In this document: positions 1 through 6,175 of the stretch, piece by piece
How positions within the stretch are numbered: position 1 is the stretch's first letter
Layout of the letters: every line of letters starts with the position of its first letter
Assembly: GCA_022826345.1 (NCBI GenBank)
Contig: JAJDVB010000201.1
Span: 1 to 11,869 of the forward strand
Length of the DNA: 11,869 nucleotides
Direction: 5' to 3'
From: Alphaproteobacteria bacterium
Lineage (GTDB): Bacteria > Pseudomonadota > Alphaproteobacteria > UBA828
Notes under the pieces: model-generated
The model's database searches: none
Told to the model about the DNA's origin: nothing
The model's input: only the letters and a program-made list of their open reading frames with translations
Translations under genes and position numbers: made by a program

Positions 1-103
1 GTGCAGCCACGCCCAGACAGGGGCGTTGCAAAGCATGGAGTGCTGGAAAAGGGTGTGCGACATTGGGGCCGTCTCTGGAGATTTGGACTGTCACCGAGAC
101 AAA

Positions 104-140
104 GCCCCCCGGCGAAATTCTTGCAAGTTCGCCGGGGGGC
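104..140 (-). terminator. Intrinsic terminator of the 105-residue minus-strand gene
   Basis: A perfect 13-bp inverted repeat (104-116 with 128-140) has an 11-nt loop. On the minus strand the stem is followed by TTTGTCT. It lies about 20 nt after the TAG stop of the minus-strand gene ending at 160, which is the expected place for a Rho-independent terminator. The stem is almost entirely G and C. On the plus strand no T-run follows, so it should act mainly on minus-strand transcription. Confidence 0.8.
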
Positions 141-159
141 ACCCTCCACAAAACATCGA

Positions 160-477
160 CTAATCCGAGCGGATCAGACCCCGATCCCCGCTGAAAGCCC
201 GCGTCCTCTCAATCCGGTCGGCATCCTCGCGGCTCCACCCCATCCGGAAATTGGCCGCATCGCACGCCCTCTCCGCGTCTTCCCAGTTCTCCATCGTCGC
301 CTCGGTGGGAAGATAGCCCAGACCGCCCTTGGTCACGATCCATATCTGGCAAGGGCCTGCCGTATCGCGGGCCTTTGGATCCGGCATCAGGACGAAGGGC
401 GTGGCGGCGGAGTCGAGCAGGTTCCCGTATTCGTCGATGAACCTGGATTCGTCGGGATCGTCGGCGCCGATGGGCAT
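160..477 (-). CDS. Hypothetical protein, 105 residues
   Basis: I do not recognise the family. The protein starts MPIGADDPDESRF and ends GDRGLIRSD. It is acidic, has no signal peptide or membrane segment, and contains an aromatic central part (CQIWIVTKGGLGYL) followed by a probably helical, charged second half (ENWEDAERACDAANF, then WSREDADRIER). I chose the ATG at 475-477 because a GGGGGAA Shine-Dalgarno-like sequence lies just upstream. An in-frame ATG ten codons earlier (505-507) has no such signal. The frame has normal amino-acid composition and ends just before a strong terminator, so it is likely a real single-gene unit. The possible microprotein at 653-733 lies about 175 bp upstream on the same strand and could share its transcript. 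Function is unknown. Confidence 0.6.
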   Translation of the reverse strand: MPIGADDPDESRFIDEYGNLLDSAATPFVLMPDPKARDTAGPCQIWIVTKGGLGYLPTEATMENWEDAERACDAANFRMGWSREDADRIERTRAFSGDRGLIRSD

Positions 478-611
478 GGCTGGAATTCCCCCGGGGGCGG
501 TTCGCATGGAGCGGCCGTGCGTTGCGGTCGGACGGGCAAGGTTCCGCTTCGTCGTCGGCTTGGTTCACGCCGCTGCTGTGTCTCAGCTTGAAATGGGACT
601 CGCCAACATTT

Positions 612-640
612 GAGGCCCCGCCCCTTTGGGGCGAGGCCTC
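612..640 (-). other. GC-rich hairpin with strand-diagnostic G-U pair
   Basis: A 13-bp stem (612-624 with 628-640) encloses a 3-nt loop. The one imperfect position (618 with 634) is a C/A mismatch when read on the plus strand. In minus-strand RNA it becomes a G-U wobble, so the structure is best as minus-strand RNA. It begins 12 nt after the stop codon of the possible 26-residue ORF at 653-733. No T-run follows (AAATGTTGG), so it is not a classical terminator. It may be a 3'-end or stability hairpin. Confidence 0.5.
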
Positions 641-652
641 GACGCACAATCC

Positions 653-733
653 TTAGAGAATTCGTCGCAACTGCCTATAGAGGCGAATGGCGAGGACAAT
701 CGCCTCGACCACCTCCTCAAGAGACAATGGCAT
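653..733 (-). CDS. Possible microprotein, 26 residues, one hydrophobic or amphipathic helix
   Basis: The frame reads MPLSLEEVVEAIVLAIRLYR followed by QLRRIL and a TAA stop. The sequence AGGAAGGA lies 7 nt upstream of the ATG, a good Shine-Dalgarno match at proper spacing. The peptide looks like a single helix: an acidic start, a hydrophobic middle (VVEAIVLAI) and a basic end (RLYRQLRR). This shape is common in small membrane-associated peptides, including type I toxins and leader peptides, but it resembles no family I know. A GC-rich hairpin begins 12 nt after the stop. An overlapping 7-codon frame starts at the ATG 8 nt upstream, too close to the Shine-Dalgarno to be favoured. ORFs this short occur by chance, so confidence is moderate. 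Confidence 0.35.
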   Translation of the reverse strand: MPLSLEEVVEAIVLAIRLYRQLRRIL

Positions 734-1085
734 TAGCCATTCCTTCCTGTTGGAGTTGAGAATCCTTCTCTAGTTGACCAAACGCCGGCCCGAGGGCCGA
801 CAGCAGGCTATTGCGGGCCGGTGACCGACCGCGAGCAGCAGATTTCGAACTGATACACCATTGGTTGCAGCCGGAAAGGCGCAATTCTGTTGGTGCTGTC
901 GTCGCGTTTCGAGCGGTACAGACTCAGTTCGATTCGTCGTGCGCCAGCATGCCGGTGCCAGCAGCGGTTGGGCGCATTGCTCGAATGCCGGCTGGCGAGC
1001 AACATATCGACCTCGCCCGGTGATGCGGCATGGAGCTGCGGGCCGGAGCGGAACAATGGCGGCGGCGTGGCCGCCGGGTTGCAGG
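734..1085. other. Intergenic region between the microprotein and the DUF6880 gene
   Basis: No convincing gene is seen here. The stretch holds a short GC hairpin near 785-800 (CGGCC, CGAG loop, GGCCG). On the minus strand, 808-1056 is open but has an unconvincing, Arg/Ser/Cys-rich product. The promoter of the DUF6880 gene should lie here. I found no pair of -35 and -10 boxes good enough to call. Confidence 0.4.
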
Positions 1086-2525
1086 ATGGCGTCCAAGACC
1101 ACTCTCAATGCTGCGAATCTGGAAGGTCTCGGGACACGACGGCTCGCCAAGCTGCTGATCGATGTCTCTGCCGGAAACGCTGCGGTCAGGCGACGGCTTC
1201 GGCTGGAGCTTGCCGCGGCGGAGAGTGCGGAAGCGGTGGCCAGGGTGGTGCGGGACCGACTCGCGAGGATAGGCCGGTCGCGGGCGTCTCTCGACTGGCG
1301 GAAGCGTCGGGATCTGGCTGCGGATCTGGAACTCCATCGCAAGGCCATCGTCGAGCGGGTCGCGGATACCGCCGAGGCGCTGGAACTGATGTGGCAGTTG
1401 ACTGAGCTGGCGAACCCGACGCTCGCGCGCTGCGACGACATGGACGGGACGGTCATGGGCGTCTTTTGCGCCGCCGTGGAGGACCTCGGCACCATCGCCC
1501 TCGACGCTGCAGCCGATCCGCGCAAGCTGGCCGACAGGGCCTTCGAGGCCGCAATCCAGAATCACTACGGCCAGTACAACGATCTCGTCGGCGTCCTGTC
1601 GCAGGCGCTTGGGCAGGAAGGGCTGGAGCGTCTGAAGCAACGGACGATCGAGTATTCGAAGGCGCCCCTCGCGCGGCCGGCGGACGGGGATCAACGGAAG
1701 ACGGAGCAGCGGTCGCGGGGGACGGTTAACGAAGAGGAATTCGTCGAGAGAGTTCGGCGCGGGACCGTCCGGCTGATCCTGCAGGCGATCGCCGATGCTG
1801 AGGGCGATGTCGATGCCTTCATTGCCCAGCATGACGAGGGGGCGCGGAAGGTTCCGGTGTTCGCCGCCCGGATCGGCCGCAGGCTGCTGGCGGCGGGACG
1901 GGCCCAAGAGGCTCTCGAGGCCTTGGATGCGGCCGAACGCGGTGGTCACTCCGACCCGATCTGGCACGAATTCGATTGGGAGGACACCAGAATCGATGCC
2001 CTGGAAGCGCTGGGGCGGCGGGACGAGGCCCAGCAGATGCGGTGGCGCTGCTACGAGCTTTGCCTGTCGGAGCCGCACCTGCGGGCATATCTGAAGAGGC
2101 TTCCCGACTTCGAGGACATGGAGGCCGAGGAGAGGGCGCTGGACCACGCCCTGGGATTCCACGACGGGCTTGAAGCCCTGTCCTTCCTCGTATCCTGGCC
2201 GGCCCTGGACAGAGCCTCGAGGCTGGTCATCGAGCGGACGCAGGACATCGATGGCGCCTTGCACGAGGTTCTGGCGCCGGCCGCGGACGCGCTGGCGGCC
2301 AAGCATCCCCTGGCCGCGACGCTGGTCCTGCGGGCGATGATCGAGTTCACCCTCGGCAGCGGAAGGTCGAAGCGCTACGACCGCGCGGCCCGCCATGTGA
2401 TGGATTGTTCCGCGCTGTCGTCGAACGTCGGGGACTTCGGAGAGTTCGAGACGCACGAAGTCTTCGAGGCCAGACTCAGGCGCGAGCACGGCCGCAAGGA
2501 GTCGTTCTGGAGCCGGTTTGGCTGA
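1086..2525 (+). CDS. DUF6880 family protein, 479 residues
   Basis: The N-terminus MASKTTLNAANLEGLGTRRL and the following segment (AAVRRRLRLELA, then RSRASLDWRKRRDLAADLE) match what I remember of the DUF6880 family, common in alphaproteobacteria and of unknown function. The protein is mostly helical and soluble, with no signal peptide. Residues around 255-340 (KVPVFAARIGRRLLAAGRAQ and EALEALGRRDEAQQMRW) look like TPR-type helix pairs, suggesting a protein-binding role. The ATG at 1086 gives the family-like N-terminus but has a weak ribosome site. An in-frame ATG at 1056 has GGAG 8 nt upstream and would add ten residues (MAAAWPPGCR). The gene stands alone and converges on the RES toxin gene 22 bp away, with no clear terminator between them. 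The length looks complete. Whether it works with the toxin-antitoxin pair is unknown. Confidence 0.85.
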   Translation: MASKTTLNAANLEGLGTRRLAKLLIDVSAGNAAVRRRLRLELAAAESAEAVARVVRDRLARIGRSRASLDWRKRRDLAADLELHRKAIVERVADTAEALELMWQLTELANPTLARCDDMDGTVMGVFCAAVEDLGTIALDAAADPRKLADRAFEAAIQNHYGQYNDLVGVLSQALGQEGLERLKQRTIEYSKAPLARPADGDQRKTEQRSRGTVNEEEFVERVRRGTVRLILQAIADAEGDVDAFIAQHDEGARKVPVFAARIGRRLLAAGRAQEALEALDAAERGGHSDPIWHEFDWEDTRIDALEALGRRDEAQQMRWRCYELCLSEPHLRAYLKRLPDFEDMEAEERALDHALGFHDGLEALSFLVSWPALDRASRLVIERTQDIDGALHEVLAPAADALAAKHPLAATLVLRAMIEFTLGSGRSKRYDRAARHVMDCSALSSNVGDFGEFETHEVFEARLRREHGRKESFWSRFG

Positions 2526-2547
2526 GGAGGGACGCTGTGACTCGCCG

Positions 2548-3246
2548 TCATGGCAGGGAATGCCAATGATCGTCGCCATACGTCAGCCATGCATCGACCC
2601 GGCGTCCGTCCCAGCGATAGCAGATGCGCCTGCCCGGGACGGGGATGCCGACCACATCGGGCCAGAATGCCGCCACGGCCAGGCCTGCGGGATGGCGCAC
2701 GCTCGGATAGACGATGCCGTTACTGGCGTGGCGGTTGCGCAATTCGCGCGCGAGGGACTGCGCGGCCGGGTAGTCGTCCGCGTCGAGCGCGGCGTCGAAG
2801 GCCGGCGGGCCGCGGAGGTCGTGGAGGTCGGCGTCCAGAGAGCCGACAAGCTCACGGTAATCCGCGGTGGAGGGCTCCTCGTCGGTCGCCGACATGAAGC
2901 GCCGGAAGTGGAACAGCGTTTCCGCCAGCGCGACCTCGAAGCGGTCGCCGGCGTAGTAGACGCCGTACGTGCCGTCGCTGAAACGGCTCGGCCCGTCCCG
3001 AGAGACGTGGCAGAAGGGTGCCATCGCCCAACTGGCGCCCGGCCCCGACACGCGTCGTTCCGGTGGCACCAGATGGATTGCGCCGACCTCGTCGCGCACC
3101 CGCGGGTCGGTCCTGGCTTCGCCGGCCGCGATCAGCTCCCAGTCGGCCGGGTCGGCGATGTCCTCGAAGAGATCGACGGGTGGATAGATCGAGCGGACCA
3201 GGCGAAACGTGTGCGGCCAGCGAACCCTGCTGATATCCGGAATCAC
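2548..3246 (-). CDS. RES-domain toxin of a Xre/RES type II toxin-antitoxin pair
   Basis: This 232-residue protein is a RES-domain toxin. Characterised members (MbcT, ParT and relatives) act on NAD+ or ADP-ribosylate a housekeeping enzyme and stop growth. Visible signatures are an Arg-containing start (FRLVR, residues 14-18), SDGTYGVYYAG (90-100), ALAETLFH with Glu109, and NGIVYPSVRHPAG with Ser182. Glu and Ser, with an Arg, give the family its name. The length is normal and no lesion is seen, so the toxin is probably active. The start is GTG at 3244-3246, overlapping the antitoxin stop codon by 4 bp (GTGA), which implies translational coupling and keeps toxin output below antitoxin output. 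The frame is open 103 codons further upstream, but that part only shadows the antitoxin gene. The specific cellular target cannot be read from sequence. Confidence 0.9.
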   Translation of the reverse strand: MIPDISRVRWPHTFRLVRSIYPPVDLFEDIADPADWELIAAGEARTDPRVRDEVGAIHLVPPERRVSGPGASWAMAPFCHVSRDGPSRFSDGTYGVYYAGDRFEVALAETLFHFRRFMSATDEEPSTADYRELVGSLDADLHDLRGPPAFDAALDADDYPAAQSLARELRNRHASNGIVYPSVRHPAGLAVAAFWPDVVGIPVPGRRICYRWDGRRVDAWLTYGDDHWHSLP

Positions 3247-3662
3247 CAACCGGCGCGTTCCGCGTCGAGATAGGCTCGCACTGCCGCCAGATCGGGGATG
3301 GAACCGGCGAGAAGCCGGTTGAGCGCGGTGTCTCCGCCGAACGCACGATTCGGCTTGCGCAGCCAGGCGTAGCCGCGAGACGGGTCCGGGAACATGTAGC
3401 GGAGGCCCTTGTGAATGCCCATCAGCAGGGAAAGGCGCTCTCGAGTATCGCGTGAGATGCGGGAGACTTGAATCTGGCCTGCCTTCCAGCGCGCGTAGGT
3501 GCGTGCCGCGGGCCAGCCCAGCAGGATGCGCCCTTCGCGGTCGTCGAGCTTCCATCGTTGCGCGAGGTTGAAGAAGGCGCGCAGCATGGCGGCGGTCTCG
3601 GCATCGCTGATGTCGGTCGGGGAGGAGCCCGGCACGCGCGGGTCGAGGGCTGGCTGTGCCAT
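3243..3662 (-). CDS. Xre/MbcA/ParS-type antitoxin
   Basis: This 139-residue protein precedes and overlaps the RES toxin gene. Residues about 22-65 form a divergent Xre-like helix-turn-helix region (MLRAFFNLAQRWKLDDREGR, ILLGWPAARTYARWKAG). The C-terminal part from about 85 (YMFPDPSRGYAWLRKPNRAF, then TALNRLLAGSIPDLAAVRAY) is the toxin-binding domain formerly called DUF2384. Such antitoxins bind and neutralise the RES toxin and usually repress their own promoter. The start chosen is the ATG at 3660-3662, which gives the family length. The frame continues upstream, but those residues are basic and low-complexity. No Shine-Dalgarno is visible before this ATG, so the mRNA may be leaderless or weakly initiated. 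Two 10-bp direct repeats at 3698-3724 are candidate operators. Confidence 0.9.
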   Translation of the reverse strand: MAQPALDPRVPGSSPTDISDAETAAMLRAFFNLAQRWKLDDREGRILLGWPAARTYARWKAGQIQVSRISRDTRERLSLLMGIHKGLRYMFPDPSRGYAWLRKPNRAFGGDTALNRLLAGSIPDLAAVRAYLDAERAGW

Positions 3663-4014
3663 ACGGCGAACGTTAGAGTGAATTACGCCCTTAGGCAAGA
3701 ATTGAGTGCTCGACAGAATTGAGTTCTCGGCCGATCGCGGCACCGTGGAGCTGGCAACCCTGTTGAGATGCAATTGAACCGGTTCGGTCCGGCGATCGTG
3801 GATCCGGCGCCGGGACGCCGGTTTCAGCGCCGCTGCACGTCGATGTGGAATACCGGGAGGCACGGCCGCGACGCGCCGCAGTCGAGCGAAGGCGGACGCC
3901 CGAACCGGTCAGGGCTTACAACGGGGGAGACCCGGCGATCGGCCATGCTGCTATGGTCGGCACAGCGACGTGGATGACGAAATCGGAGGACCCGTATCGC
4001 CGGGGAGGGATCGC
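3663..4014. other. Divergent intergenic region between the antitoxin and HU-like genes
   Basis: Both divergent promoters must lie here. On the antitoxin side are the direct repeats at 3698-3724 and a weak promoter-like pair on the minus strand (TTGCCT, 17 nt, TAACGT). On the HU side, 3949-3957 reads TGCTATGGT, resembling an extended -10 box, about 58 bp before the start codon, but no convincing -35 accompanies it. I see no gene in the stretch. Confidence 0.35.
3698..3724. promoter_or_regulatory. Direct repeats AGAATTGAGT, candidate toxin-antitoxin operator
   Basis: The 10-mer AGAATTGAGT occurs at 3698-3707 and again at 3715-3724, a 17-bp period, 36 to 62 bp upstream of the antitoxin start codon. 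It stands out because it is AT-rich in a GC-rich surrounding. Antitoxins with helix-turn-helix domains commonly bind paired sites near their own promoter. The operator role is inferred from position only. Confidence 0.45.
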
Positions 4015-4293
4015 ATGGACAGAGGAGAAGTTGCCAGCCGCGTGGCAAATCGAACGAGCTTGAGCCATTTGGCCTCGCTGCTCGCGGTGGACGCGGTGTT
4101 CGAGGTGGTCGGCGAAGCGCTCGCAGAGGGCGAGGACGTGACAATCGTTGGATTCGGAAGGTTCACGACGAAGCGGCGGATGGCCCGTAGCGGGCGCAAC
4201 CCGCGCACCGGCGAGGTCCTGGAGATACCGGAGGCTACGGTGCCGGCATTCAAGGCAAGCAGGATACTCAGGAATGCCGTGAACCGGGATTAG
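4015..4293 (+). CDS. HU/IHF family DNA-binding protein
   Basis: This 92-residue protein has the full HU/IHF layout. An N-terminal helical body (MDRGEVASRVANRTSLSHLA) is followed by AVDAVFEVVGEALAEGEDV. Then come the TIVGFGRF strand (43-50), a DNA-binding beta arm of about 51-75 with the hallmark RNPRTGE (61-67; Pro63 intercalates at DNA kinks in the family), and the C-terminal signature VPAFKAS. It bends or compacts DNA as a dimer. The start at 4015 has GGAGG 6 nt upstream, and an in-frame ATG 15 codons earlier would add a non-family extension. The sequence diverges from housekeeping HU (RVANRTSLSHLASLLA in place of the usual AxKTGLSKxxA), and its setting beside a toxin-antitoxin pair suggests an accessory paralogue. 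HU versus IHF subunit cannot be settled here. Confidence 0.92.
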   Translation: MDRGEVASRVANRTSLSHLASLLAVDAVFEVVGEALAEGEDVTIVGFGRFTTKRRMARSGRNPRTGEVLEIPEATVPAFKASRILRNAVNRD

Positions 4294-4686
4294 GCAAGAC
4301 GAGCGGTGAAGAGCGGTCCGGCATCGTCAAGGCGTCTCAGTCGATGCCGTTCAGGGATGGGCTTCATTTGCTGAGGATGCAATGGCCAGTTCGCCCGCCT
4401 GCGACCGGCTCCGACTCGATACTCATCAAATCGTGCCTGGCTTGGCATGTGCGGCGCGTCGTGGGTCGGCAGGGGAGGCTTGTTGGCCGCCACGGCGGAG
4501 GCCTATACGATTTAGGAATATGCTCTCCCCGCGTCTCGCAGATCGGATTTTGAAGCACGGTCCATGACCCGCCGGTTCCCGATTTCGTGGCTTGGTCCTG
4601 CGGCACGCCTGCGAGACTCCTGACAGTCCGCGCCTCGGTTGGTCAGCAAAGTCAAACAGGACGGTGATGGAGTGATGGAGACTCCG
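4294..4686 (+). other. Intergenic region upstream of the Cache-domain gene
   Basis: No gene is supported. Short open frames on both strands overlap each other and have implausible Arg/Pro/Trp-rich products. The promoter of the Cache-domain gene probably lies here. TATACGATTT at 4504-4513 could provide a -10 box, with TTGTTG about 18 nt upstream as a poor -35. No terminator is obvious after the HU-like gene. Confidence 0.3.
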
Positions 4687-5685
4687 ATGCGACTGAACCT
4701 CAAAGCAGCGGCGGCCCTTGCCGCTCTGGCATTGATCGTGTTGACGAGTGGGGCTGCCGGGGCCGAGCCGACTGCCGCCCAAGTCAGGGACGATGAAACC
4801 CTCAAGGCCTACGTCGAAGCGGCGAAGGCGCATCTCGAGGCGATCACGGAGCTGAGCGAAATATCGAAGTTCAGGGAGGAGAAGCTGAGGCCGGAGGGGG
4901 ACTGGAAGTCCGGATCGATGTTCATCATCATCTTCTTCGAGAGCGGAGAGCCGATCTTCCACGCGAACGATCGCGCGGCGGAGAACAAGAGCCTGCTCGG
5001 CGTCGAGGACGACCGCGGCACCAGGGTCGTCGAGGAACTCCTCAATGCCGCTGCCCAAGGCGGCGGTTTCGTCGAATTCTACGACGGGGGGCCGAAGACG
5101 GCATACGCTGTCGAATACATCTCCGGGTTCACCGAAACACGCTTCGTGGTGGTCGGCGGCTACTCGCAGGACGTCTCCCATGTCCCGGGCCGGATCGCGG
5201 ATCTGCCGAAGCCCGCCGTCACCGCATCGCAGGTCGTGGACCGCGACACGCTCATCGCCTTCGTCGACGAAGCGGCCAAGCTGTATCGCACGGCCATGAT
5301 GTCCGACAGCTACATTGGACTCCCCGAGCTCGAGAACGCGTTCCGGTTGGAAGGAGGGGACTGGAGGTCGGGCTCCATCTACCTGTGGGTCGTGAGTGGC
5401 GAGGGCATCACCCTGTTTCACGCAACCGAGCCGTATCGCGAAGGCAAGATCACCGACATGATGAGGACGGACTCCAAGGGGGTAAAGATCGCCGAGGAGT
5501 TGGTCGGAGGCGCGCGGCGCGAGGGCCGGAAGTTCCTTCGCTACCACTACGACAACCCGGACATCGAGGGAGACGAGGAGACCGGTTCGCCGAAGCTCGG
5601 CTACGCGGTGAGCGTCCCGCTGCCCAACACGGAGCAGAAGGCCGTCATTGGTTCCGGCATCTATGTCGACCTGGACGGCAAATGA
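4687..5685 (+). CDS. Exported protein with two tandem Cache-type domains
   Basis: This 332-residue protein begins with a signal peptide (MRLNLK, a hydrophobic stretch to about residue 23, then AGA before Glu27), so it should be released into the periplasm. Two repeated units follow, at about 39-160 and 187-327. Each contains GDW(K/R)SGS, a hydrophobic strand, a (I/L)FHA motif, a (V/I)(V/A)EEL helix and a final GxAV(E/S)-type strand leading to VVGG or IGSG. This is the pattern of Cache small-molecule-binding domains. No transmembrane anchor, HAMP, kinase or chemotaxis domain follows, so it is a stand-alone binding protein rather than a receptor. The start at 4687 is supported by GGAG 6 nt upstream and by the signal peptide. 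In-frame starts at 4639 (TTG) and 4675 (ATG, Shine-Dalgarno only 2 nt away) are less likely. The ligand is unknown. Confidence 0.82.
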   Translation: MRLNLKAAAALAALALIVLTSGAAGAEPTAAQVRDDETLKAYVEAAKAHLEAITELSEISKFREEKLRPEGDWKSGSMFIIIFFESGEPIFHANDRAAENKSLLGVEDDRGTRVVEELLNAAAQGGGFVEFYDGGPKTAYAVEYISGFTETRFVVVGGYSQDVSHVPGRIADLPKPAVTASQVVDRDTLIAFVDEAAKLYRTAMMSDSYIGLPELENAFRLEGGDWRSGSIYLWVVSGEGITLFHATEPYREGKITDMMRTDSKGVKIAEELVGGARREGRKFLRYHYDNPDIEGDEETGSPKLGYAVSVPLPNTEQKAVIGSGIYVDLDGK

Positions 5686-5926
5686 CCCCTGGCTTCGACC
5701 AGGCCAGCATCGGCCGATGGGACACGTCCGGGTCGAGGCCCCGGTTCGCCAGGATCAGCTTGATCGTGGTTCCGGCAGCGTCGGGGAACTCGCCGCCGAG
5801 GCGGTCCCGGCTCTGGGCGTCCCGGCGCGCTTGTCCGATCAGAACCTCGAACTGTTGTTCGGCGCCCAACTTTGACCCCACTGGGTCACGCGAAACCAAC
5901 GAGTTAGCAGGCCGATCGGCGCCCAA
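5645..5926 (-). CDS. Doubtful ORF, up to 93 residues, converging on the Cache gene
   Basis: The part from KLGAEQQFEVLIGQARRDAQ through GTTIKLILANRGLDPDVSHR has a balanced, protein-like composition unlike most chance frames here. Against it, the ATG at 5924-5926 lies inside a long inverted repeat with no Shine-Dalgarno, the frame overlaps the end of the Cache gene by about 40 bp, and the last residues (CRPGRHRCRNQ) look non-coding. It may be a remnant that decayed next to the Cache gene. I do not recognise a family. Confidence 0.25.
   Translation of the reverse strand: MGADRPANSLVSRDPVGSKLGAEQQFEVLIGQARRDAQSRDRLGGEFPDAAGTTIKLILANRGLDPDVSHRPMLAWSKPGVICRPGRHRCRNQ
5873..5888. repeat. Short inverted repeat TGACCC-CACT-GGGTCA
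   Basis: Six-base arms flank four bases, in the context TTTGACCCCACTGGGTCAC. TTTGACC motifs also occur at the start of the IS21-family element near 10557 and 10578. The similarity is short and may be accidental. It could mark an old insertion-sequence end or a protein-binding site. Confidence 0.3.
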
Positions 5927-5947
5927 TCTACGCGCCGATCGGCCTGC
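5907..5947. repeat. Perfect 16-bp inverted repeat with 9-bp spacer
   Basis: Arms 5907-5922 and 5932-5947 are exact reverse complements (GCAGGCCGATCGGCGC on the left), with spacer CCAATCTAC. No T-run follows on either strand, so it is not a typical intrinsic terminator. It sits between the ends of the Cache gene and the minus-strand coding-like frame at 5987-6175. Confidence 0.65.
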
Positions 5948-5986
5948 CGAACCTGCCTTGCCGTTCGTCGGCCGCGCAATCGCCTG

Positions 5987-6175
5987 TCACCAGAACGGCG
6001 AAGCCGGACCGTCCTCGGCAAACGGATCCTCCCAGGGGAGCAGCCCGAAGCTCACGGCGGCGGGATCGTCCGCGGTCTGAAGGCGAACCGGAAAGGGCGC
6101 GGCCTTCCGCAGACCCGGCTGTGGCGTCCGCCGGCGCTGTTCCGCACGGTAGGCCGGGATGCCCCGGAGGACCTG
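5987..6175 (-). pseudogene. Coding-like frame without a start codon, possible gene remnant
   Basis: After an in-frame TGA (6176-6178), the minus strand reads QVLRGIPAYRAEQRRRRTPQ, continues PGLRKAAPFPVRLQTADD, and ends AAVSFGLLPWEDPFAEDGPA plus SPFW before TGA. The last 25 residues, rich in W, F, D and E, and the strongly GC-biased third positions look like real coding sequence. There is no ATG, GTG or TTG in the frame. The same frame runs upstream of the TGA (RIRIIRIEQGPRT) until another stop about 75 bp away. This fits the 3' end of a gene that lost its upstream part or gained a nonsense mutation. I do not recognise the family. Chance openness in GC-rich DNA remains possible. Confidence 0.3.

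Noticed and set aside
8..25. Small hairpin ACGCCC-AGACAG-GGGCGT
   Set aside because: It has only a 6-bp stem, no T-run and no gene ending next to it within the window.
1..591. Plus-strand open frame of 196 codons
   Set aside because: The product is Arg/Gly/Pro-rich and antisense to the better-supported 105-residue gene. It also runs through that gene's terminator.
920..945. GTTCGATTC, resembling a tRNA T-loop
   Set aside because: No matching T-stem, acceptor stem or anticodon arm can be built around it. I found no tRNA in the window.
808..1056. Minus-strand open frame of 82 codons upstream of the DUF6880 gene
   Set aside because: The composition (Arg, Ser, Cys, His) is atypical and there is no ribosome site. 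Kept only as a note, in case it derives from a repeated element.
924..2579. Minus-strand open frame of 551 codons opposite the DUF6880 gene
   Set aside because: It is an antisense shadow created by GC-rich codon use. The plus strand gives a recognisable family and the minus product has no domain-like pattern.
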